Positions 9,981 through 18,040 of a stretch of DNA of 64,000 nucleotides are shown here, in pieces (position 1 is the first letter of the stretch; each line of letters begins with the position of its first letter). The stretch comes from Nitrospirota bacterium. GTDB lineage: Bacteria; Nitrospirota; Thermodesulfovibrionia; UBA6902. The stretch is from contig JACRHD010000008.1 of the NCBI GenBank assembly GCA_016234115.1, positions 1 through 64,000 of the forward strand, written 5' to 3'. A program made the position numbers and the translations under genes. The notes beneath the pieces are model-generated. The model was given only the letters and a program-made list of their open reading frames with translations, made no database searches and was not told the origin of the DNA.

Positions 9981-10802
9981 GTGGCGAAGGAACGCATTCT
10001 TGTAACTGTCAAGACATATCCGACTCTTTCCCGGAAATATGGTGAGACGGTATGCACCGCCGGCCTGCGCGAGGACGGCTCATGGGTGAGAATATATCCT
10101 GTGCCTTTCCGCAGGTTGGGAGAAACAGAGCAGTACAGCAAGTTTGACTGGCTTGAATGTGATTTGCTCAAAAACCCCAGTGATCCACGACCTGAATCTT
10201 TCCGCCCTGCAGATATTACTCAATTATATCCGGTAGCTCATTTAGATACACATGCTGACTGGCGGGAGAGGCGGCGGTTAATATTACAGAATTCCAGGGT
10301 CTATACACAGCTTCAACCCTTGCTTGACGGCGCTAAGGCAAATACTCTGTCGCTTGCACCCTTCAAGCCGACACGAATTCTGGATTTCATTTGGGAGGCG
10401 GAAGACATGGAATGGGATCAGGCAAAGGTAGATGAGATGCGAGATCGTTCAAAGCAGGGAGTTCTCTTCGAGGAAGAGGCGTGGCGGCAGACATTTAAGT
10501 TAATCAATAAACTTCCGTACAGTTTTTCTTACCGCTTCGAGGATGCCGATGGCAAAACAAGCGAAATGCAGATTTTAGACTGGGAAATAGGCCAACTTTA
10601 CTGGAACTGTCTGAAGCAATGCAACAATGAGGAACCTGCCGCATTGGCAAAGATCAAAGAGAAGTACTTCGGAGAGTTTCTGAAAAGAGACTTGCACTTT
10701 TTTCTCGGCACAACACAACAGTTCCACGGCTGGGCTACGAATCCGTGGGTCATAATCGGCGTATTTCCAATCCCGTATGAGCGGCAAATAGGGCTTTTTT
10801 GA
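9981..10802 (+). CDS. conserved hypothetical protein in type I R-M operon
   Basis: GTG start; 'KTYPTLSRKYGETVCTAG..WVRIYPVPFR' and 'FFLGTTQQFHGWATNPWVIIGVFPIP'; lies between DUF488 gene and hsdR. Confidence 0.7.
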   Translation: MAKERILVTVKTYPTLSRKYGETVCTAGLREDGSWVRIYPVPFRRLGETEQYSKFDWLECDLLKNPSDPRPESFRPADITQLYPVAHLDTHADWRERRRLILQNSRVYTQLQPLLDGAKANTLSLAPFKPTRILDFIWEAEDMEWDQAKVDEMRDRSKQGVLFEEEAWRQTFKLINKLPYSFSYRFEDADGKTSEMQILDWEIGQLYWNCLKQCNNEEPAALAKIKEKYFGEFLKRDLHFFLGTTQQFHGWATNPWVIIGVFPIPYERQIGLF

Positions 10803-10806
10803 AAAT

Positions 10807-13800
10807 ATGATAACCGACATCAACAGTGAAGACCGCTTGGTGCAGGAGACGTTTGCAAATTACCTCCGCGACAGGCTCGGATGGGAAAGCATCTATGCCT
10901 ACAACAATGAAACATTCGGGCCGAACAGTACACTTGGCCGGGCAAGCGAGCGTGAGACCGTATTAGTTCGCGATCTACATGCAGCGCTTGTAAGACTTAA
11001 CCGGTCTCTTCCGGCAGAAGCCATTGACAAGGCCGCTCAGACCCTCATTCGCTTTGACTTTTCCCGCTCTATGCTGCAACACAACCTCGACTTCTATCGC
11101 TATATCCGTGACGGCGTACCGGTAAGCTATCGTGATGAACAGGGACAGCTCAGGCATGCCCATGCGCGGGTGATTGATTTCCGGAACGAGACCGATATCG
11201 ACGGCATTCCCAATAACCGCTTTTTGGCTGTGCGCGAGCTGAAGATTCAGGGGCTGCGCGTCCCTCATTACAACAGACGTGCTGATATAGTGTGCTTTAT
11301 AAATGGATTTCCAGTTGTTTTTCTTGAATTAAAGGCTGTCTACAAGAACATTCGCCTCGGTTTTGACGGTAATCTTACAGACTATATGACAGAGCAGGTG
11401 GTCCCTCATGCCTTTTACCATAATGCATTCCTTGTGGTCAGTAACGGAGACCGCGCGAGGTATGGCTCGATCACCAGCAAATGGGACCATTTTGCAGAGT
11501 GGAAAAGGAATGATGAGCATGATAAAGGTACTCTTGAGGCGCGCGCATTGCTTCATGGCATGCTTGCCAAAGAGCGGCTGCTCGACATTATCGAAAACTT
11601 TATCCTCTTTGATGACAGCAAGCCAGGGGGCACAAGAAAGATCGTTGCCCGAAATCACCAGGTCCTGGGTGTAAACAACGCCGTTGAGTCTGTAGTCCAT
11701 CAGGAAGACCTGAAAATCCAGTTTCCCCAAACTGAACGTTTTATTCAGTACGAGTATAAAACAGAACTATTGGATGCCGCGGAAGATTCATTAGCGCCTG
11801 TCACAAACATTGAGTCAGTGCCTTTGATAAAACGCGCTCATCCTGATCTGGGACGACTCGGCGTTTTCTGGCATACACAGGGCAGCGGAAAATCCTACTC
11901 AATGGCCTTTTTTGCAGAAAAGGTCCGCCGCCGGGTGCCGGGGAACTTCACCTTTGTCATCATGACCGACCGGGAGGACCTGGATGATCAGATTTATAAA
12001 AGCTTTGTCGGCTGCGGCATAGCTGATGCAAAAACCACGCCCCGCGCCGGGTCGGCCAAAATTCTGGAGACTCTGCTTAAGGAGAACCACAGGTTTATCT
12101 TTACGCTTATACAGAAATTCCGGCGCGAGGAACCACCCAAAGAGCCATACAGTCTGCGAGACGATATTATCGTGATCTCAGATGAGGCCCACCGCACCCA
12201 GGCGGGTAAGCTTGCGCGCAATATGAGACTTGCTCTGCCGCATGCCTCATTCATAGGCTTTACCGGGACCCCTCTTTTCAAATACGATCAACTGACAAAA
12301 AGGATATTCGGCAGCTATGTCTCACGCTACGACTTCAAACGGTCTGAAGAAGACCGCTCGACCGTCAAGCTCATTTACGAGAACAGGGGAGAGAAACTTG
12401 GGATTGCCCGGCTTGATCTGAACGACCGCATCGCCACGAAGATTGAAGAGGCGGAGCTTGAAGCTGATCAGATAACCCTCCTTGAAAAACTTCTTGGAAA
12501 AGATTACGAAGTTATCACTGCCGACGAACGACTCGATAAGGTTGCTGACGATTTTGTGGAATACTGTTCAGTACACTGGGAATCGGGTAAATCCATGATT
12601 GTTTGTATAGACAAAGTAACCTGCGCGCGGATGCATCAGAGGATTGTACCACGATGGCAGGCCAGGATTTCTCAGTTAAGAGCGGAACTGCCGGGCCGCG
12701 AGGCCGCCCTTGCAAATGCCGGAGATGATGAAAAAGAAACAAGGCAAAAGGAGTTCGATAAACTCAAGGGCAGGATTGCATGGATGGAGAGCTCTTTGAT
12801 AGCGATTATTATCAGCGAAGCACAGAATGAAGTAAAGGAGTTCGCAAAGTGGGATTTTGATATCGTGCCTCACCGTGACCTGATCAAGCGGGGTTTCGAA
12901 ACACCGGATGGCCGGCGCATAGACGTTGAAACCGCATTTAAGGAACCTGAACATCCCTTCCGCATTGCTATTGTCTGCGCCATGTGGATGACGGGTTTTG
13001 ATGTAGAGTGCCTGTCAACGATGTATATCGATAAACCCATGAAGGCACATACACTCATGCAGGCCATTGCACGCCCTAACCGTGTTTATCCCGGCAAAGA
13101 CTGTGGTTTAATTGTCGACTATAACGGGATGCTTAAAAGCCTTCGTGAGGCATTGGCTCAATATGCGGTAGGCAATGGTGGTGAGGAAGATGGCAATGAG
13201 ATAGTCGCACCGATTGAGGAATTGGTGAAAGCGCTTGTGCAGTCAATAGAGGCTGCTGAGAATCATCTCCGAAATCTCGGCTTCGAGCCTGGCAGGCTGA
13301 TAGGAGCCAGAGGTTTTGATCGGATTCAGGCCTTTCGCGATGCAGTAGAAGCGCTTTACACGTCTGATGAATCAAAACGCCGCTACGAAATTATTGCGCG
13401 TCAGGTCTTTGAGCGATTCAAGGCCCTTTTGATGGAACCGTCTGTATTTCAATTTGCCGAAAGGCATGACAATATTGAGGCAATTTACAAGAAACTTGAG
13501 GAACGACGGGATACGGCCGATATCACGGAGGTCTTAAAGGAGTTACATCGCATCGTTAATGAGGCGATACGCACAACCGGGGATGGCGGAGACCAGACCG
13601 AAGGTATGACTATTGATCTTAGCCGCATAGATTTTGCCAAATTGCGTGATGAGTTTGCAAAGAAGGTCAGAAGGAAGCATTCGGCCTTGAAAGATATACG
13701 GGATATTATTGAAAAGAAGCTTCAGCAAATGCTTGCAAACAATCCTCATCGCATGGACTACTACAAGAAATATCAGGAAATCATTGCGGAGTATAATCGC

Positions 13801-14214
13801 GAGAAAGATCGCACAACCGTCGAGGAGACCTTCGCACGGCTCACAGAACTGGCAAATAGCCTTGACGCCGAGCAGCGCCGGGCAGTTGAGGAAGGGCTTA
13901 CTGAGAATGAACTTGCCCTTTTCGATCTTCTCTGCAAGGAAAACATCAGCAAAAAAGATCGTGAATCTCTCAAACAGGCCAGTCGCGGACTGCTCGCATC
14001 CCTGAGAGAGCTGGTGAAACCGATCGAGAGCTGGACAGAGAAAGCGCAGACCACCGCTTTAGTTGAAACCTTTATTCTTGACCGTCTTTATGAAACCCTG
14101 CCCCAGCCTCCGTATACGCCTGAGGACGCCGATGCCGCTGCAAAACTGGTCTATGAGTATATTTGGCAAAGAAGCGCAGTGGGGCAACCCCTTTGGGCTG
14201 ACAAGGCTGCGTAA
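10807..14214 (+). CDS. hsdR: type I restriction endonuclease subunit R
   Basis: 'FWHTQGSGKSYSMAFF', 'SDEAHRTQ', 'GFTGTPLF'; PD-(D/E)XK-like N-terminus. Confidence 0.95.
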   Translation: MITDINSEDRLVQETFANYLRDRLGWESIYAYNNETFGPNSTLGRASERETVLVRDLHAALVRLNRSLPAEAIDKAAQTLIRFDFSRSMLQHNLDFYRYIRDGVPVSYRDEQGQLRHAHARVIDFRNETDIDGIPNNRFLAVRELKIQGLRVPHYNRRADIVCFINGFPVVFLELKAVYKNIRLGFDGNLTDYMTEQVVPHAFYHNAFLVVSNGDRARYGSITSKWDHFAEWKRNDEHDKGTLEARALLHGMLAKERLLDIIENFILFDDSKPGGTRKIVARNHQVLGVNNAVESVVHQEDLKIQFPQTERFIQYEYKTELLDAAEDSLAPVTNIESVPLIKRAHPDLGRLGVFWHTQGSGKSYSMAFFAEKVRRRVPGNFTFVIMTDREDLDDQIYKSFVGCGIADAKTTPRAGSAKILETLLKENHRFIFTLIQKFRREEPPKEPYSLRDDIIVISDEAHRTQAGKLARNMRLALPHASFIGFTGTPLFKYDQLTKRIFGSYVSRYDFKRSEEDRSTVKLIYENRGEKLGIARLDLNDRIATKIEEAELEADQITLLEKLLGKDYEVITADERLDKVADDFVEYCSVHWESGKSMIVCIDKVTCARMHQRIVPRWQARISQLRAELPGREAALANAGDDEKETRQKEFDKLKGRIAWMESSLIAIIISEAQNEVKEFAKWDFDIVPHRDLIKRGFETPDGRRIDVETAFKEPEHPFRIAIVCAMWMTGFDVECLSTMYIDKPMKAHTLMQAIARPNRVYPGKDCGLIVDYNGMLKSLREALAQYAVGNGGEEDGNEIVAPIEELVKALVQSIEAAENHLRNLGFEPGRLIGARGFDRIQAFRDAVEALYTSDESKRRYEIIARQVFERFKALLMEPSVFQFAERHDNIEAIYKKLEERRDTADITEVLKELHRIVNEAIRTTGDGGDQTEGMTIDLSRIDFAKLRDEFAKKVRRKHSALKDIRDIIEKKLQQMLANNPHRMDYYKKYQEIIAEYNREKDRTTVEETFARLTELANSLDAEQRRAVEEGLTENELALFDLLCKENISKKDRESLKQASRGLLASLRELVKPIESWTEKAQTTALVETFILDRLYETLPQPPYTPEDADAAAKLVYEYIWQRSAVGQPLWADKAA

Positions 14215-14215
14215 T

Positions 14216-14566
14216 ATGAATCTCCCCGACCTCCAGCAACGACTCCGCACCTTCGCCCAGGCCCGCAACTGGGACCAGTTTCACAGCCCCAAAAACCTCT
14301 CCATGGCCCTTGCGGCAGAGGCGGCTGAACTGCTCGAAATATTTCAATGGCTCACTGAAGAGCAGTCGAGGCATATCACCAATTCGGAGAAAGACCTCGC
14401 CCAGGTCAAAAAAGAGATCGCCGACGTTTTTATTTATCTGGTACGTCTTGCCGACAAACTGGACATCGATATCGAAAAAGAAGTCCTCGCCAAAATCGAC
14501 CTCAATGAAAAGAAGTATCCGGTTGAACTTTCAAGAGATAACGCAGTCAAGTACAACAAGCGATAA
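14216..14566 (+). CDS. MazG-like nucleotide pyrophosphohydrolase, copy 1
   Basis: 'HSPKNLSMALAAEAAELLEIFQWL..EEIADVFIYLVRLAD' EEXXE...D MazG-like motif. Confidence 0.88.
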   Translation: MNLPDLQQRLRTFAQARNWDQFHSPKNLSMALAAEAAELLEIFQWLTEEQSRHITNSEKDLAQVKKEIADVFIYLVRLADKLDIDIEKEVLAKIDLNEKKYPVELSRDNAVKYNKR

Positions 14567-14724
14567 AATTTTTCGATCCTTAATAGACTGATTTATGCAA
14601 TTCTGCTAAATTTGGTTAAACTGGGAGCAGTTTCACAGTTCGAAGAACCCTCAATGACTTTTGCCGCCAATCCTGAAAATCCCCTCATATGGTAAACTAT
14701 TTCAAAAAAGAGGAGGTGTTATCG

Positions 14725-15015
14725 ATGCGTACTATATCTTTAAAAAGCAATTCGCCTGATATGGCTATCCCCCTTTTAATGAACGCTATAGACAGAGAAA
14801 AGCGCATTCTCATAGAAACTCTCAGAAAGACAAGAGAGAAGATCAACAAGCTGGCAGAAAATCTTGGTGTTGATGTTGACAAGCTCATGAAGGGTGAGGT
14901 CGAACATACAGAAGCTAACGACATGCAGCTTATCGAACTTGAAGGCGAGATAGAAATTTTAAAACATATTGAAGCTGAACTCACAGAACTTGAATCAGTA
15001 GAGATATGCAAATAA
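14725..15015 (+). CDS. putative antitoxin-like partner upstream of TumE-like protein
   Basis: AGGAGGT RBS before ATG 14725; coiled-coil 96 aa; overlaps the next start by 10 bp. Confidence 0.5.
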   Translation: MRTISLKSNSPDMAIPLLMNAIDREKRILIETLRKTREKINKLAENLGVDVDKLMKGEVEHTEANDMQLIELEGEIEILKHIEAELTELESVEICK

Positions 15016-15491
15016 CGGATTATGTATCTGCAATTCTTGAAGTCATTTCGTCGTGCCCTTTTATTGAGTCGCAAAATCTTTCCTTTGAAGAACGCCCTCC
15101 CAACGCTGCTTTTATAACCGGAACAATTGCTTTCACAAATAACTCGAAACTACACTTTAAGGAATTTGTGGTATTTAAACCGGAAGGCATTAATATCGTG
15201 AAGTATGGTTACAGCTATTTAGATAAAAAGAGCGCTTTAATTTTTCGTTATGACAATGCCTTGGATCCAAAGACAAAAAAACTATCAACCTATCCTGAAC
15301 ATAAACATGCCTCAAAAGAATTGATGTCTGCAAAAAGACCTGCCTTAAAAGAAGTATTGGACGAGATAGCAAATCAGATTGAAGAACTCTCTGACCTGAA
15401 AGCTATTGATGATAGAATAAATGAACCTGCGGAGAGTTACGAGGCTTACAGTCAAAAGAGGACGTCTATAAAAAGATACTTAGATCGTTAG
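15006..15491 (+). CDS. TumE-like/DUF6516 family putative toxin
   Basis: 'LHFKEFVVFKPEG..KYGYSYLDKKSALIFRYDNA...YPEHKHAS' resembles TumE-family proteins. Confidence 0.55.
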   Translation: MQITDYVSAILEVISSCPFIESQNLSFEERPPNAAFITGTIAFTNNSKLHFKEFVVFKPEGINIVKYGYSYLDKKSALIFRYDNALDPKTKKLSTYPEHKHASKELMSAKRPALKEVLDEIANQIEELSDLKAIDDRINEPAESYEAYSQKRTSIKRYLDR

Positions 15492-15503
15492 CGAAAGATG
15501 AAT

Positions 15504-15854
15504 ATGAATCTCCCCGACCTCCAGCAACGACTCCGCACCTTCGCCCAGGCTCGCAACTGGGACCAGTTTCACAGCCCCAAAAACCTCTCCATGGCCCTTG
15601 CGGCAGAGGCGGCGGAGCTGCTTGAGATATTTCAATGGCTCACTGAAGAGCAGTCAAAGGATATCACTGATTCAGAGAAAGACCTCGCCCAGGTCAAAGA
15701 AGAGATCGCCGACGTTTTTATTTATCTGGTACGTCTTGCCGACAAACTGGACATCGATATCGAAAAAGAAGTCCTCGCCAAAATCGACCTCAATGAAAAG
15801 AAGTATCCGGTTGAACTTTCCAGGGATAACGCCACAAAGTACAACAGGAGATGA
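15504..15854 (+). CDS. MazG-like nucleotide pyrophosphohydrolase, copy 2
   Basis: about 6 differences in 116 aa versus the 14216-14566 product; long blocks identical at nucleotide level. Confidence 0.88.
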   Translation: MNLPDLQQRLRTFAQARNWDQFHSPKNLSMALAAEAAELLEIFQWLTEEQSKDITDSEKDLAQVKEEIADVFIYLVRLADKLDIDIEKEVLAKIDLNEKKYPVELSRDNATKYNRR

Positions 15855-15933
15855 GTTCCTGAGTTGCAATTTACATATTTGAGCTGTAGACTAAAATACA
15901 GTCTATATTAAGCCCCCCTTAAAGGAGGAACGA

Positions 15934-16218
15934 ATGAAATTAAGCACGGCCGTCAAACCTATAAGCCACATTAAATCTCACGCCTCGGAAATAATCAGCG
16001 AAATATCCGAAACCGGCAACCCTGTTGTTGTCACCGTAAACGGAGAAGCACGGGTAATAATTCAGGACTTGAAGGAATATGAAAAAGACCGCGAAAGCAT
16101 GGCTATGCTGAAGCTGATGGCAATGGGACGAAAGGACATGCTTGAAGGCAGGCATAAACCCATGCGTCAGGCTTTTTCAGAATTGAAAAAGAAGATACGC
16201 CCTGCCGGGAAACCATGA
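15934..16218 (+). CDS. Phd/YefM-family antitoxin
   Basis: 'LSTAVKPISHIKSHASEIISEISETGNPVVVTVNGEARVIIQDLKEYE'. Confidence 0.85.
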   Translation: MKLSTAVKPISHIKSHASEIISEISETGNPVVVTVNGEARVIIQDLKEYEKDRESMAMLKLMAMGRKDMLEGRHKPMRQAFSELKKKIRPAGKP

Positions 16219-16541
16219 AGTACGAAGTCCGCATTGACAATATCGCATCATTAGACCTTTATGCAATTTATCGCTATGTTGCGATTAATGATTCCCCTGA
16301 AAAGGCAGAACATCTTCTCGACAATATACAGAAGGCAATAACCTCTCTTGAAACAATGCCGGCGCGGGGCAACTTGCCGCCTGAGCTGCAGCGGTGGGGG
16401 ATATCTGATTTCCGTGAAATATTTTTTAAACCCTACCGCATCTTCTATGAAATGAGAGGTAAAACCGTTTTCATTCATGCGGTCCTTGACGGACGCCGCA
16501 ATTGCGAAGACCTTTTACAGCAGCGGCTTCTTGGGGCATAA
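16215..16541 (+). CDS. ParE/RelE-family toxin
   Basis: ParE-like 'YEVRIDNIASLDLYAIYRYVA..FREIFFKPYRIFYEM..VFIHAVLDGRRN'; 4-bp overlap with antitoxin. Confidence 0.85.
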   Translation: MKYEVRIDNIASLDLYAIYRYVAINDSPEKAEHLLDNIQKAITSLETMPARGNLPPELQRWGISDFREIFFKPYRIFYEMRGKTVFIHAVLDGRRNCEDLLQQRLLGA

Positions 16542-16668
16542 TTTAAAAGCCTTTGCTGAAGGGAGGAAGTAAGTGATTCCGGGGAGAAATATCCCGGTGG
16601 GCTTTCCAGGGGTAACGCTACCGGGAACAATATAAGATAATCCTTTGCACTATTAATAATAAAACCGT

Positions 16669-17631
16669 ATGCTTTCAATCGGCAATTTGACATTCGCTTC
16701 GCCCCTGGTCCTTGCCCCGATGTCGGGGATAAGCGACCTGCCCTTTCGCCTGATCAACCGGTCGTTCGGATGCGGACTCGCATTCACGGAAATGATCTGC
16801 GCGCGCTCCCTCTCGCACAAGAGCAAAAACAGCCTGAAAAGGCTCTCGACGACCACGGATGACAAACCCCTGGGCGTCCAGGTCCTTGGAGATGATCCGG
16901 ATGTCCTCAAAAGGGCGCTGGATATTCTGTCGAAATACCCTTTCGATATCATTGATTTCAACGCCGCCTGTCCAGCCAACAAGGTCGTATCAGGAGGGAG
17001 AGGTTCGGGGCTGCTTCGGGAGCCTGTCAGGCTGCAGGGGATCCTTGAGGTGATCGTCAAATATACGGGCTTGCCTGTGACAGTGAAGATACGCTCCGGA
17101 TGGGATGAGACCTCAGTCAATGCGGCTGAGATTGCCCTTCGCGCCCAGGATGCAGGGGTGAAGGGGCTTTTTATTCACGGAAGGACGAGGATGCAGGGAT
17201 ACAGCGGGAGTGTAGATTACAATCTGATAAGGGAAATAAAAACGGCCCTGAAAATACCCGTGATCGCAGGCGGAGACGCGTTGAGTCCCGTTCTCATCAG
17301 GAAAATATTCGATGAGACAGGGTGCGATGGTGTGACCGTTGCAAGGGGCGCGTTAGGCAATCCCTGGATATTCCGTCAGACAGCCGAATATCTGAAGAGC
17401 GGGGTAGTCCCCCCCGGTCCTGATGTTAATGAGATAGCACGCATTATGAAAAAGCACCTTGCTTCGAATATTGCATTTTACGGGGAGGAAACAGGCGTGA
17501 TCCTCTTCCGCAAATTCTTCGGGTGGTATACAAAGGGTATGGCCGTAAAAGATTTGAAAGCCAGGGCGTTCCTTGCATCGACCGGGGACGAGATGGTGCG
17601 GTTGATAGAGGGACTGGAGGAAATTACCTGA
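16669..17631 (+). CDS. dusB: tRNA-dihydrouridine synthase
   Basis: 'LAPMSGISDLPFRLI', 'IDFNAACPANKV', 'IHGRTRMQGYSG', 'VARGALGNPWIF'. Confidence 0.92.
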   Translation: MLSIGNLTFASPLVLAPMSGISDLPFRLINRSFGCGLAFTEMICARSLSHKSKNSLKRLSTTTDDKPLGVQVLGDDPDVLKRALDILSKYPFDIIDFNAACPANKVVSGGRGSGLLREPVRLQGILEVIVKYTGLPVTVKIRSGWDETSVNAAEIALRAQDAGVKGLFIHGRTRMQGYSGSVDYNLIREIKTALKIPVIAGGDALSPVLIRKIFDETGCDGVTVARGALGNPWIFRQTAEYLKSGVVPPGPDVNEIARIMKKHLASNIAFYGEETGVILFRKFFGWYTKGMAVKDLKARAFLASTGDEMVRLIEGLEEIT

Positions 17632-18040
17632 ATTTTTCGTGACACTGCCTGCAGCTTTCCTCTACAGAATTTGAAGCGCTTTCAGCGGCATCGGCGTCTC
17701 CGGTTTTGATTGCGTCAGTTAATTTTATTACTTCTTCTCTAAAGGCATTGGATTGTTCAATAAACTGCTGTTTGTCCCTGTTCTTGTGGAGCTTAAAGTT
17801 GTTAATGTCTGCAGATTTATTGATGATAGTATCAACCGCAATGCCGGCATCTTTAAAATTTTTCTCATCAAGGGCTTTTTTACAGACTTTCCATTGCTTG
17901 CCGATTGTCGACATTGCCAAGTGCTGCTTTTTCATTTCAGGATTTACTGAATGGACTGCATGTTTATGTGAAGATGTTCCGGCTATGACGACACTGCTGC
18001 CGAACAAAATCAAAATAATAATCAAGTTAGCCGATTTCAT
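17624..18040 (-). CDS. c-type cytochrome, cytochrome c'/c556-like
   Basis: signal peptide 'MKSANLIIILILFGSSVVIAG'; C-terminal 'CRQCH' haem motif; helical. Confidence 0.75.
   Translation of the reverse strand: MKSANLIIILILFGSSVVIAGTSSHKHAVHSVNPEMKKQHLAMSTIGKQWKVCKKALDEKNFKDAGIAVDTIINKSADINNFKLHKNRDKQQFIEQSNAFREEVIKLTDAIKTGDADAAESASNSVEESCRQCHEKFR

Noticed and set aside
16576-16640. Possible riboswitch or repeat before dus ('cccggtgggctttccaggggtaacgctaccggg')
   Set aside because: Some pairing potential but no recognised riboswitch motif and no second copy in the window.
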